Both the position numbers and the translations under genes were made by a program. The notes beneath the pieces were generated by a model. The model did no database searches. It was not told the origin of the DNA and saw only the letters and a list, made by a program, of their open reading frames with translations. Positions 34,800 through 43,061 of a DNA stretch of 64,000 nucleotides are shown one piece after another; position 1 is the first letter of the stretch, and every line of letters starts with the position of its first letter. The stretch comes from Streptomyces albidoflavus. Its GTDB lineage: Bacteria; Actinomycetota; Actinomycetes; Streptomycetales; Streptomycetaceae. The stretch is taken from NCBI RefSeq assembly GCF_000719955.1, contig NZ_JOII01000011.1, forward strand, positions 93,313-157,312, in the 5' to 3' direction.

Positions 34800-36156
34800 C
34801 CGCGACGCCCTCACCGCCCGCGCCCTGATCGCCTCCCTCGACCCGGACTACGTCGAACTGGGCTTCTTCGGACCGGAGTTCACGGACGGCCCGCTGGAGT
34901 GGTCCGGCTACGGCGCCGCCCGCGAACGGGCCCGCGCACGCACCGGCGAACGCGAGTCCGTCGTCTGCGCCACCGGACGGGTGAGGCCGGGGCCGGGTGC
35001 CGCGCCCGCCCCCGAAGCCGTCCTGATCGCCTTCGAGTTCGGCTTCCTCGGCGGCTCGCTCGGCGAGGCGACCGGCGACCGCATCGAGGCGGCGTACGCG
35101 CACGCCCGCGCCCACCGGCTCCCCGTCGTCTCCCTGGTGGCGACGGGCGGCAGCCGGATGCAGGAGGGGATGCGGGCGCTGACCCAGCTCCAGCGCGTGG
35201 CCCGGCAGACCGTGCTGACCCGGCGGGCCGGGCTGCCGCAGCTCGCGGTGGTCCGCGACCCCACCACCGGCGGCGGCTGGGCCACCCTGGCGGCCGGTGC
35301 CGACGTGGTCCTCGCCCTGCCGGGCGCCCAGGTCGGCTTCGCCGGCTCCCGGGTCCGCCCGGCCGACGCCGACCCCTGGGCGTACACCGCCGAGGGCCAG
35401 CACGCGGCCGGGCACATCGACGCCCTCACCGAACCTGTCGACCTGTCGGACGTACTCGGGCGGTGGCTGGCCCTGCTCGCCGGCCAGGCCGCCCCGGCCC
35501 GCCGGGCCGAACCGCCGCACGCCCTGACCACCGGCCCCCTCCCGGCCGACGGCGCCGAGGCCGTCCGCCGCACCCGCTCCCTCGAACACCCCCGCGCCGA
35601 CGCCTACCTGGACGACTACTTCGACTGGCGCGAGGAGATCCGGGGCGACCGTACCGGCGCCACCGACCCCGGTATGCGCTGCGGCTTCGGCCACCGCGAC
35701 GGCCGGACCGTCGCCTACGCCGCCCAGTGCGGCACCGCCACCCGGCCCGCCGGATTCCGCACCGCCGCCCGCCTGGTCCGCACCGCCGACCGGCTCGGCA
35801 TCCCGGTCCTCACCCTCATCGACACCCCGGGCGCCGCCAACGACGCCGCCGCCGAACAGGGCGGCGCCGGGCCCGCCATCGCCGACCTCTTCGCCGCCGT
35901 CGCCGAGGCCGAGGTCCCCGTCACCTCGCTCCTCGTCGGCGAGGGCGGCTCGGGGGGCGCGCTGGCACTGGCCGCCCCCGGCCACCTCTGGGTCACGCCC
36001 GACAGCTACTTCTCCGTCATCGCCCCCGAACTGGCCGCCGCCATCCTCAAGCGGCCCCCGGAGGAGATCCCGGCCACCGCCGACGCGCTGCGGCTGCGCC
36101 CGCAGGACGCGGTGGAGCTGGGGGTGGCGCGGGGGGTCGTGCCGGGCCCGGCCTAG
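34792..36156 (+). CDS. Fused AccD-AccA type carboxyltransferase
   Basis: A 454-residue protein with two crotonase-fold carboxyltransferase halves: an AccD-like N-half (FEFGFLGGSLGEATGDRIEAAYAHA, VATGGSRMQEGMRALTQL, PTTGGGWATLAA) and an AccA-like C-half (RLGIPVLTLIDTPGAANDAAAEQGGAGPAIADLFAAVAEAEVPVTSLLVGEGGSGGALALAA). No zinc finger and no biotin domain. It overlaps matB by eight bases. MatA, the malonyl-CoA decarboxylase of classical mat operons, is missing, so this protein may take part in malonyl-CoA decarboxylation (as MdcD/E-like subunits do) or exchange CO2 with a biotin protein encoded elsewhere. Confidence 0.85.
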   Translation: MADRDALTARALIASLDPDYVELGFFGPEFTDGPLEWSGYGAARERARARTGERESVVCATGRVRPGPGAAPAPEAVLIAFEFGFLGGSLGEATGDRIEAAYAHARAHRLPVVSLVATGGSRMQEGMRALTQLQRVARQTVLTRRAGLPQLAVVRDPTTGGGWATLAAGADVVLALPGAQVGFAGSRVRPADADPWAYTAEGQHAAGHIDALTEPVDLSDVLGRWLALLAGQAAPARRAEPPHALTTGPLPADGAEAVRRTRSLEHPRADAYLDDYFDWREEIRGDRTGATDPGMRCGFGHRDGRTVAYAAQCGTATRPAGFRTAARLVRTADRLGIPVLTLIDTPGAANDAAAEQGGAGPAIADLFAAVAEAEVPVTSLLVGEGGSGGALALAAPGHLWVTPDSYFSVIAPELAAAILKRPPEEIPATADALRLRPQDAVELGVARGVVPGPA

Positions 36157-36165
36157 CAACGCGCG

Positions 36166-36202
36166 CACGTGCGGGGCGCCCCGGCCGGACGCCCCGCACG
36201 TG
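36166..36202. terminator. Hairpin after the malonate operon
   Basis: Perfect 13-base arms CACGTGCGGGGCG (36166-36178) and CGCCCCGCACGTG (36190-36202) with an 11-base loop, ten bases after the carboxyltransferase stop and before the convergent MarR-like gene. A short CCCCCGTGT tandem repeat follows. Confidence 0.75.
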
Positions 36203-36249
36203 TCTCCCCCGCTCCCCCGTGTCCCCCGTGTCCCCCGTATCCCCGCAGG

Positions 36250-36726
36250 TCAGATGGCGGGCACGGCCGCCCCCGTGTTCCGCATCAGCCGCATCAGCAC
36301 GCGCAGGGTGGTCGCGTACTCGGCTTCGGAAATGCCCTGGTGCATCTCGGCGCCCCATTCGGGGGCCCGTGCCTTGAGGTCGGCGCGGGCCGCGTCGCCC
36401 GCCTCGGTGATCCACAGCCGGCCGTCGCCGTCCCGGGTCACCCAGCCGGAGGCGAGCAGGACCTCCGCCTCGGCGGCCAGATCGTCCTCGGGCCGCAGGA
36501 ACGACACCATCGCGGACCGGAGTTCCTCGACGGTCCTCCCCTGCCCGTCCTCGGAGACGTCGTTCGCCGACAGGAACCGCAGCATCCAGAACCGGGGCTG
36601 CGTGAACCCCACCTCGGCCTGCTTCCGCCGCACGAACCCGATGGTCGCCTCGTACGCCAGCTTGGTCCAGTACGGGGCGGGCTGGGACGCCAACTGCGCG
36701 TCGGCGTACTGCACATCAGCGGTCAC
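36250..36726 (-). CDS. MarR-like winged-helix protein
   Basis: A 158-residue protein of MarR-like layout: N-terminal helix (YADAQLASQPAPYWTKLAYEATIGFVRR), a winged helix around TQPRFWMLRFLSAND, DLAAEAEVLLASGWVTRDGDGRLWITEAGDAARA, and a C-terminal dimerisation helix. It likely acts as a transcription factor. ATG 36726. It is divergent from a MerR gene, and the dyad between them may serve one or both. Confidence 0.8.
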   Translation of the reverse strand: MTADVQYADAQLASQPAPYWTKLAYEATIGFVRRKQAEVGFTQPRFWMLRFLSANDVSEDGQGRTVEELRSAMVSFLRPEDDLAAEAEVLLASGWVTRDGDGRLWITEAGDAARADLKARAPEWGAEMHQGISEAEYATTLRVLMRLMRNTGAAVPAI

Positions 36727-36783
36727 GGTGCTGTCCCCTCGTCACGGCGACCCCAGGTCGGGCCGACGCGACCCAACGTAGAA

Positions 36784-36801
36784 CCTCGACCAAGGTTGAG
36801 G
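36784..36801. promoter_or_regulatory. MerR-type promoter dyad
   Basis: CCTCGACC (36784-36791) and GGTTGAGG (36794-36801) around two bases, one mismatch between arms. This CCTC...GAGG dyad is the classical MerR operator placed between a stretched -35 and -10. It is 75 bases before the MerR start and 58 bases before the divergent MarR-like start. Confidence 0.65.
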
Positions 36802-36875
36802 ACAAGGGCGGCCGGAGAACGCCGTACCGACGGCGGGCTTGCGTCTCCAGCGGGTGGAGACCCGAAGGTGGGGGC

Positions 36876-37835
36876 ATGGACGACCATCCCCTCCACCCCA
36901 TCGGCGAGCTGTCCCGCCGGACCGGCACCCCGGTCCGGACCATCAGGTTCTACTCCGACGAGGGCCTCCTGCCCCCGGCCGGACGCTCCCCGTCCGGCCA
37001 CCGGCTCTACGACGAGGCGGCGGCCGGGCGGCTGGCGCTGGTGCGGACCCTGCGCGAGCTGGGGATCGGCCTGCCGGCCGTCCGGAAGATTCTCGACCGG
37101 GAGCTGACGCTGCCGGAGGTGGCCGCCGCGCACACCAAGGCCCTGGACGCGCAGATCGCCGCCCTGCGGGTACGCCGTGCCGTGCTGGACACGGCCGCAC
37201 GGCAGGGCACCGGCGCGGAGGAGATCCGCGCCCTGCACGAACTCGCCCACCTGTCACGGGGCGAGCGGAAGTCCCTCGTGGACGCGTTCCTCACCGCCGT
37301 CTTCGGGCCGGAACCGGGCCTGCCGCTCGCGGGGGTCGCCCGCACGCTGACCCCCGAGCTGCCCGACGAACCCGACGCCGCCCAGCTGCGGGCCTGGCTG
37401 GAACTGGCCGCGCTCACCCGGGACCCCGGTTTCCGCGCCCACCTCCGCGGCCTCTGCCAGGAGGCGGCCTCGGGGACGGGCACCCCGGGCGTCCCCCGCC
37501 CCGACCTGACCGCGACCGTCCGCGAGATCGTCGCCCCGGCCCTGGCGACGGGGCTCGCCCCCGACTCGCCCCGGGCCGAGGAGATCCTGACCGTCCTCCT
37601 CGCCCGCTGCGCGCCCCTGCCCGGCGGCGCGGAGGCGGAGCGGGTGCGGGGGCTGACGGCGAGGCTGGAGCGGTACGCCGACCCGCGCCGCGAGCGGTAC
37701 GTCCGGCTCCTCGCCGTGGTCAACGGCTGGCCCCCGCCCAGCAGTACGCGCCCGGCGCTGACCTGGGCCACCGAGGCCCTGCGCGCCCGGCGCGGAACGG
37801 AGCCGGTCAGTCCGCGAGCAGCGACCGGTGCATGA
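36876..37835 (+). CDS. MerR-family regulator with long C-terminal domain
   Basis: A 319-residue MerR protein. DNA-binding domain at 5-75 (IGELSRRTGTPVRTIRFYSDEGLLPPAGRSPSGHRLYDE), a coiled-coil near 80-115, and an unusually long C-terminal helical region of about 200 residues with no recognised family, perhaps a ligand sensor. ATG 36876 follows GGTGGGG. Its stop region overlaps the convergent GNAT gene by 29 bases. Autoregulation via the CCTC/GAGG dyad is likely. Confidence 0.88.
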   Translation: MDDHPLHPIGELSRRTGTPVRTIRFYSDEGLLPPAGRSPSGHRLYDEAAAGRLALVRTLRELGIGLPAVRKILDRELTLPEVAAAHTKALDAQIAALRVRRAVLDTAARQGTGAEEIRALHELAHLSRGERKSLVDAFLTAVFGPEPGLPLAGVARTLTPELPDEPDAAQLRAWLELAALTRDPGFRAHLRGLCQEAASGTGTPGVPRPDLTATVREIVAPALATGLAPDSPRAEEILTVLLARCAPLPGGAEAERVRGLTARLERYADPRRERYVRLLAVVNGWPPPSSTRPALTWATEALRARRGTEPVSPRAATGA

Positions 37836-38304
37836 TGTGCAGCCCGACATACCCCTCGCCCGGATGCCGGAACCCCTCGGGCAGCGTGCCCAGCACCTCG
37901 AAGCCCAGTGACTCGTACAGCTTCACCGCGCGGGTGTTGGTCTCCACCACGGCGTTGAACTGCATCGCCCGGTACCCCTCGGCCCGCGCCCAGTCGATGG
38001 TGTGCGTGCAGAGCGCGCGGCCCACGCCCCGGCCGCCGTGCGCGGGGTCGACCATGTAGCTGGCGCTGGCGATGTGGCTGCCGTTGCCCATGTGGTTGCG
38101 GTTCATCTTGGCGGTGCCGAGGACGGTCCCGGAGTCGTCCACGGCGACCACGGTGCGGCTCGGCGCCTTCACCATCCACCAGCCCTCGGCGTCCTCGCGG
38201 GAGAGGTCGAGCGGGTAGGTGAAGGTCTCGCCCGCGCGAACGATGGACTCGAAGAACGGCCAGATGGCGTCCCAGTCCTCGGTGCGGGCCTCACGGATCA
38301 GCAT
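37807..38304 (-). CDS. GNAT-family N-acetyltransferase
   Basis: A 165-residue acetyltransferase: acceptor region IREARTEDWDAIWPFFESIV, and acetyl-CoA-binding motif A SYMVDPAHGGRGVGRALCTHTIDWA with the R/Q-x-x-G-x-G/A loop, then motif B FNAVVETNTRAVKLYESLGF. The pattern resembles phosphinothricin- or L-amino-acid-type acetyltransferases, but substrate is unknown. ATG 38304 is preferred over a start 19 codons upstream. Confidence 0.88.
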   Translation of the reverse strand: MLIREARTEDWDAIWPFFESIVRAGETFTYPLDLSREDAEGWWMVKAPSRTVVAVDDSGTVLGTAKMNRNHMGNGSHIASASYMVDPAHGGRGVGRALCTHTIDWARAEGYRAMQFNAVVETNTRAVKLYESLGFEVLGTLPEGFRHPGEGYVGLHIMHRSLLAD

Positions 38305-38447
38305 CCGGCCATCCTCGCCGACGAACGACCAGGTGGTCCACGGTATTTCCCGGGCGGACACGGGCGTGCCCTTGACCTCGACTCCGCTTGAGTTTCTAGC
38401 TTCGGCCGGGCACGACGACCGACGCCGAACCGTTCCCAGGAGCCCGC

Positions 38448-38924
38448 ATGCCTGCCACCGAGGCCGTCCCCGCCGCCTACCGCCACGCCGTCGTCCCGCA
38501 CCTCCTGGTCGACGACGCCGACGCCGCCCTCACCTTCTACCAGCGGGCCTTCGGCGCCGAGCCGCGCTTCCGCCTCGACGGCGACCAGGGCGAGGTGGTG
38601 CACGCCGAACTCACCGTCGCCGGGGCCGTCATGATGCTCGGCGACGCCCGCGACACCCTGCGCTCCCCGGCCGCGCTCGGCGGCACCCCGGTCATCCTGC
38701 ACGTCTACGTCCCCGACGTGGACGCCCTCACCGCACGGGCCACCGCCGCCGGGGCCGAGCTGCTGGAGGGCCCCGCCGACCAATTCCACGGGGACCGCAC
38801 GGCCATGCTCCGCGACCCCTTCGGCCACCTGTGGATCTTCCTCACGCACCTGGAAGATCTCACCCCGGAGCAGATCGCGGAGCGCCTGGCCGAGGCGGAC
38901 GGCACCGCCGGAGCCACCGGCTGA
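38448..38924 (+). CDS. VOC-family PhnB-like protein
   Basis: A 158-residue VOC protein of the PhnB/YycE kind: HLLVDDADAALTFYQRAFGAEPRFR, VVHAELTVAGAVMMLGD, LHVYVPDVDALTARATAAGAELLEGPADQFHGDRTAMLRDPFGHLWIF. ATG 38448 with AGGAG nearby. It follows a stretch containing TTGACC and a TAGCTT-like promoter at 38,373-38,402. Function is not known beyond the fold; such genes often travel with MerR regulators. Confidence 0.87.
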   Translation: MPATEAVPAAYRHAVVPHLLVDDADAALTFYQRAFGAEPRFRLDGDQGEVVHAELTVAGAVMMLGDARDTLRSPAALGGTPVILHVYVPDVDALTARATAAGAELLEGPADQFHGDRTAMLRDPFGHLWIFLTHLEDLTPEQIAERLAEADGTAGATG

Positions 38925-39028
38925 CCTCGGGGAACCCGGTGACAGCACGGCGCGCGCTCCGTACGCTGGCCCACGGTCCGGCCCCGTCCGGGCCGTGCCG
39001 TGCCGTCCCGCCCGCCCCGGAGGAACCC

Positions 39029-39655
39029 GTGTCCGCCACTCCCGGCCCCCTGAGCGACGTCTCCCCGACCACCCTCGCCGACCTCCTCGGCCGCGAACAG
39101 GTCATGGACTTCGGGCTGCGGACGCTCTGGCCGACCCCGCCCCGGGTCGCGGGCCCCGCCTTCACCGTCCGCTGCGCCCCCGGCGACCAGCTGATGCTGC
39201 ACGCCGCGATCTACCGGGCGGCACCCGGTTCGGTCCTGGTGGTCGAGGGCGGCGGCACCGAGTACGCGGTGGCCGGGGGCAACGTCTGCGCCGTCGCCCA
39301 GCGCCGGGGCATCGCCGCCTTCGTCGTGGACGGCGTCGTGCGCGACCTGGCCGAGATCCGCGCCTCCGGCTTCCCCGTCTTCGCCCGGGGCGTCGTCCCC
39401 AAACCCGGCACCAAGAAGGCGGCGTTCCCCCTGAACGAGGAGGTCCGCTGCGGCGGCGTCACGGTACGCGCCGGTGACCTGGTCGTCGCCGACGAGGAGG
39501 GCGTCGTCGTGGTCCCCGCCGCCCGGCAGGACGAACTCCTCCAGGCGGCCCGCGCCAAGAAGGCGAAGGAGGCGGCCCAGTCGCTCGACGCCTGGGAGAC
39601 CGACCACTACGCCCGCATCCAGCAGGCCCTCGACGCCCAGGACTTCACCGGCTGA
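39029..39655 (+). CDS. RraA-family aldolase/decarboxylase
   Basis: A 208-residue RraA-like protein. Members are 4-hydroxy-4-methyl-2-oxoglutarate aldolases and oxaloacetate decarboxylases, not RNase E regulators in actinobacteria. Motifs: TLADLLGREQVMDFGLR, GDQLMLHAAIYRAAPGSVLVVEGGG, and the Mg2+/substrate site AAFVVDGVVRDLAEIRASGFPVFARG with Arg-Asp. GTG 39029 follows GGAGG at five bases. It lies 32 bases before a 2-hydroxyacid dehydrogenase on the same strand, so both likely form a 2-oxoacid pathway. Confidence 0.88.
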   Translation: MSATPGPLSDVSPTTLADLLGREQVMDFGLRTLWPTPPRVAGPAFTVRCAPGDQLMLHAAIYRAAPGSVLVVEGGGTEYAVAGGNVCAVAQRRGIAAFVVDGVVRDLAEIRASGFPVFARGVVPKPGTKKAAFPLNEEVRCGGVTVRAGDLVVADEEGVVVVPAARQDELLQAARAKKAKEAAQSLDAWETDHYARIQQALDAQDFTG

Positions 39656-39687
39656 GGCCGGTCCCGCACACCCGAACGGAGCCCCGC

Positions 39688-40647
39688 ATGCCGCTGCGCT
39701 GCGCCCTGCTGAACGACCACCAGGGGGTCGCCACCACGGCCGCCGACTGGTCCCCCGTCCTGGACCGCGTCGAGCTGACCTCCTTCCCGGACCATTTCGG
39801 CACCGAGGACGAACTCGCCGCCGCGCTCGCCGACTTCGACATCGTCGTCACCCTGCGCGAACGCGTCCCCTTCCCCGCCTCCCTCTTCGCCCGCCTCCCC
39901 CGCCTACGCCTGCTGGTCGCCTCCGGCATGCGCAACTCCGCGATCGACCTCGCGGCGGCCCGCGCCCACGGCGTCACCGTCTGCGGCACCGCCAGCTACT
40001 CCACGCCCCCCGTCGAGCTGACCTGGGCCCTCATCCTCGGCCTCGCCCGCAACCTGGTCGCCGAGAACACCGCCCTGCGCACCGGCGGCCCCTGGCAGTC
40101 CACCGTCGGCGCCGATCTGCACGGGCGCCGCCTCGGCGTGGTCGGCCTCGGCCGGATCGGCTCCCAGGTCGCCCGGATCGGCGCCGCCTTCGGCATGGAG
40201 GTCGCCGCCTGGAGCCCCAACCTCACCGAGGAGCGCGCCGCCGAGCACGGCGTCCGCCTCGCCCCCGGCCTGCCCGAACTGCTGGCCGACAGCGACGTGG
40301 TCACCCTCCACCTGAAGCTGGGCGAGCGCAGCCGGGGCATCATCGGCGCCCGCGAACTGGCCCTGCTGAAGCCCACCGCGTACCTCGTCAACACCTCCCG
40401 CGCCGCCCTGGTCGACCACGACGCCCTCCTCGCCGCCCTGAACGAGGGCCGCATCGCCGGCGCCGGCCTCGACGTCTTCCCCACCGAACCCCTCCCCGCC
40501 GACGACCCGGTCCGCACCACCCCCCGCCTCCTGGCCACCCCGCACCTCGGCTACGTCACCGAGCGCACCTACGCCACGTACTACCGCGAGGCCGTCGAGG
40601 ACATCGCCGCCCACCTGGACGGCACCCCGGTACGCGTCCTCGGCTGA
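39688..40647 (+). CDS. D-isomer-specific 2-hydroxyacid dehydrogenase
   Basis: A 319-residue NAD(P)-dependent oxidoreductase: the split catalytic domain contributes residues 1-100 and the C-terminus, and the Rossmann domain holds GVVGLGRIGSQVARIGAAFG. The catalytic set Arg (near LKLGERSRG), Glu (AGLDVFPTEPLP) and His (ATPHLGYVT) is visible. It reduces a 2-oxoacid or oxidises a 2-hydroxyacid. Co-transcribed with the RraA-family gene, whose products (pyruvate, oxaloacetate) would be suitable substrates. Confidence 0.92.
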   Translation: MPLRCALLNDHQGVATTAADWSPVLDRVELTSFPDHFGTEDELAAALADFDIVVTLRERVPFPASLFARLPRLRLLVASGMRNSAIDLAAARAHGVTVCGTASYSTPPVELTWALILGLARNLVAENTALRTGGPWQSTVGADLHGRRLGVVGLGRIGSQVARIGAAFGMEVAAWSPNLTEERAAEHGVRLAPGLPELLADSDVVTLHLKLGERSRGIIGARELALLKPTAYLVNTSRAALVDHDALLAALNEGRIAGAGLDVFPTEPLPADDPVRTTPRLLATPHLGYVTERTYATYYREAVEDIAAHLDGTPVRVLG

Positions 40648-40662
40648 GCCCCGCCCGGCCCC

Positions 40663-41520
40663 TCACCCGGTCAGGTCCCGCAGGTGCGGCACCGCCCGGG
40701 TCAGTTCCCGTACGCCCCAGGCGATCAGCGCCACCCCCGCCAGCTCCGGCACCACCCACCAGCCGCCGCGCACGCTCTCCTCGAAGACCACGACACCGAG
40801 CAGGAGACTGATCGAGGCGTCCCCGATGGTCAGCGCCGGCTGCGAGGCGGCGAGCGGCCCGGCCTGCAGGGCGTTCTCCAGCAGCAGCACGGCTGCGACC
40901 CCGGTCACCGCGAACCCGTACGTCTGCCAGGTCGTGAGGAACGCGATGAACCCGTCGTCGGCGAGCGTGCCCGTGGCCGACTTGAGCAGCGCCGCCGTCA
41001 GGGCGTTCCCCACGGCGGCCGCGCAACCGAGCGCCGCCGCCCGGAACAGGGGCGACCGGTTCACCCGCGAGGCCACCACGGCCAGCGCCATCGCCCCCAG
41101 ACACCCCACCAGCACCGGAATCCACCGCGTCATCGGCGCATCGGTACGCGCCCCCGCCGGCGCCGCCGCCCCCAGCACCGCGACCAGCCCCACCACCACC
41201 GCCGCCACCGCCCACCACCCCTCACGCGGCAGCCGCCGGTGCAGCAGCGGCACCCCGATCAGCAGCGCGAACGGCAGCTCCAGCACGAACACCGGCTGTA
41301 CCAGCGCCAACGGCCCGTTGACCAGCGCCAGCGCCTGGAACAGGGCGGCCCCCACGACCCCCGCGATCCCCAGCAGCCACACCGGCTTCCGCGCCAGCTG
41401 CCGCAGCAGCCGCCACCCGCCGCCCGACGCCACCTCGGAGGCGGCCTTCCGCTGGAAGGCGGTACCGGCGGCATTGCTGGCAGCCCCGAGGACGGCGAAG
41501 AGGACGGCGAGGACGAGCAT
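40663..41520 (-). CDS. NIPA/DMT-like multi-helix transporter
   Basis: A 285-residue membrane protein with about nine helices. It resembles the DMT/NIPA group (LVLAVLFAVLGAASNAAGTAFQRKAA, ALFQALALVNGPLALVQPVFVLELPFALL, QPALTIGDASISLLLGVVVFEESV), which includes magnesium transporters and drug exporters. ATG 41520. It is convergent with the dehydrogenase gene, 15 bases apart. Substrate unknown. Confidence 0.85.
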   Translation of the reverse strand: MLVLAVLFAVLGAASNAAGTAFQRKAASEVASGGGWRLLRQLARKPVWLLGIAGVVGAALFQALALVNGPLALVQPVFVLELPFALLIGVPLLHRRLPREGWWAVAAVVVGLVAVLGAAAPAGARTDAPMTRWIPVLVGCLGAMALAVVASRVNRSPLFRAAALGCAAAVGNALTAALLKSATGTLADDGFIAFLTTWQTYGFAVTGVAAVLLLENALQAGPLAASQPALTIGDASISLLLGVVVFEESVRGGWWVVPELAGVALIAWGVRELTRAVPHLRDLTG

Positions 41521-41608
41521 GGGTGATCCGTGCCCGGACGGGGGCGGCCCCTCCCCGGGCAGCGGGGATTGCCGCCGATCGGAGCAGGCGGCCGGGGCGG
41601 GTGCGCCC

Positions 41609-42548
41609 TCACCCCCTCTTGGAGACGAGCCGGCCCAGCGGGTGCGCCTCCCCGCCGAGCGCCCGCCGCACCGCCTCCCACTCCTGACTGCCAACGCCGA
41701 GGACGTGGCGCAGGTACGCCGTGGTGACCTCCTGCACCAGGGCGACCCGGGCCGGGTTCTCGTCGGTCGTCTCGGCCACCTCGTACCCCGAGATCCCGCC
41801 GAGGAAGTGCTCCGCCCCGAAGAGCGTCAGCAGACTCTTCTCGCCCGGACTCAGTACGTACGGATCGGCCGTCCACTCCGGCCCCCGCACGGTCAGCGGC
41901 GAGGCGTCCCGGTCGCCCGCGACCACCAGCGCCGGGGCCGTCATGTGCGCGAACTCCGGGCCCCGCAGCCAGGGCAGGTTCCCGGCCGCGAACGGCGTCA
42001 GGGCGTCGCCGCCCCGGCCCGCCGTGGCCAGCAGCACCCCCGCCCTGACCCGCGGGTCGGACAGGTCCTCCGCCCTTCCCGTCTCCGGGTCGAGGACGCG
42101 CAGCCCCAGCAGCACCCCCGCCGTCTGCCCGCCGAAGGAGTGCCCCGCCACGGCGATCCGCTCCTGGTCGACCCGCCCGGCCAGCCCCGGCACCTGCCCC
42201 ACCAGCACATCGAGCCGGTCGAGCACCCGCCGCACATCCTCGACCCGGTACCGCCACAGCCCCGGCCGCCGCGGATCGTCCGCCGCCAGCCCCACCGTCT
42301 TCGCGTCGAGATGCGTGGGCTGCACCACCACGAACCCCCGCGCCGCCCAGTAGTCGGCCAACGGCCCGTACCCCTCCGACGACGCCCCGAACCCGTGCGC
42401 GAACACCACCACCGGCAGCCCCCCGCCCCGTGACGGGCGCCGACACCCGCACCCGCAACTCCTCCCGCCGCCCGGGCACGGACAACCCGAGCGGCTTCAC
42501 GGAAACAACAGGAACCGGGACGGGAACGGGAACAGGGACGCTGTCCAT
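41609..42548 (-). pseudogene. Chlorophyllase/PAF-AH-like alpha/beta hydrolase with frameshift
   Basis: From the ATG at 42548 the frame reads a VPVPVPVP repeat, then SVKPLGLSVPGRREELRVRVSAPVTGRG. The rest of the enzyme continues in another frame from about 42,420 (PVVVFAHGFGASSEGYG, nucleophile elbow VAGHSFGGQTAG with Ser, GAEHFLGG with the catalytic His). The break is a run of six G (C6 at 42419-42424 on the plus strand), where five would keep one frame. It could be a real mutation, a slippage-prone switch, or a sequencing error. Otherwise full length and intact. Divergent from a MerR gene. Confidence 0.7.
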
Positions 42549-42613
42549 ATGAGCCACTTCTCTCCACCAGCGATCAAAAGGTCGGGTCGGTCTGTCCCGA
42601 GTTACGCTAAAAC

Positions 42614-42629
42614 CTGACGCTGACGTCAG
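42614..42629. promoter_or_regulatory. MerR-type dyad
   Basis: CTGACG (42614-42619) and CGTCAG (42624-42629) around four bases, perfect arms, within the shared promoter of the hydrolase and MerR genes. It lies 23 bases before the MerR ATG. Confidence 0.6.
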
Positions 42630-42651
42630 AGGCAAGAGAGGCACCGGACCC

Positions 42652-43029
42652 ATGATGCGCATCGGCGAACTCGCCACCCGGACCCACGTCAGCGTGCGCG
42701 CCCTCCGCTACTACGAGGAACACGCCCTCCTCACCGCCGAACGCACCCCCAGCGGCCAGCGCCACTACCCGGAATCCGCCGTCGCCCGCATCCACCTCAT
42801 CCAGCAGCTCTACGCCGCCGGCCTCTCCAGCCGCACCATCCGGGACCTCCTCCCCTGCGTCCTCGACGGCCGGGCCACCCCCGAACTCCTCCACCGCCTC
42901 ACCGCACAACGCGACCACCTCACCACCAAGCTCGCCGCCCTCACCGCCACCCGCGACACCCTCGACAGAGTGATCGCCAACGCGGAGACCAGCTTGCGAA
43001 CGGGGGAGGCGTGCGGCGGCGGGGAGTGA
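42652..43029 (+). CDS. Short MerR-family regulator
   Basis: A 125-residue MerR protein: DNA-binding domain at 2-72 (RIGELATRTHVSVRALRYYEEHALLTAERTPSGQRHY) and a coiled-coil dimerisation helix, without a ligand-binding domain and with few cysteines, so not a metal sensor. ATG 42652 (or 42655). It is divergent from the hydrolase gene and probably controls it through the CTGACG dyad. Confidence 0.9.
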   Translation: MMRIGELATRTHVSVRALRYYEEHALLTAERTPSGQRHYPESAVARIHLIQQLYAAGLSSRTIRDLLPCVLDGRATPELLHRLTAQRDHLTTKLAALTATRDTLDRVIANAETSLRTGEACGGGE

Positions 43030-43061
43030 CCGGCCCGCGCTCCGGGACTCGGGGCCGGGGC

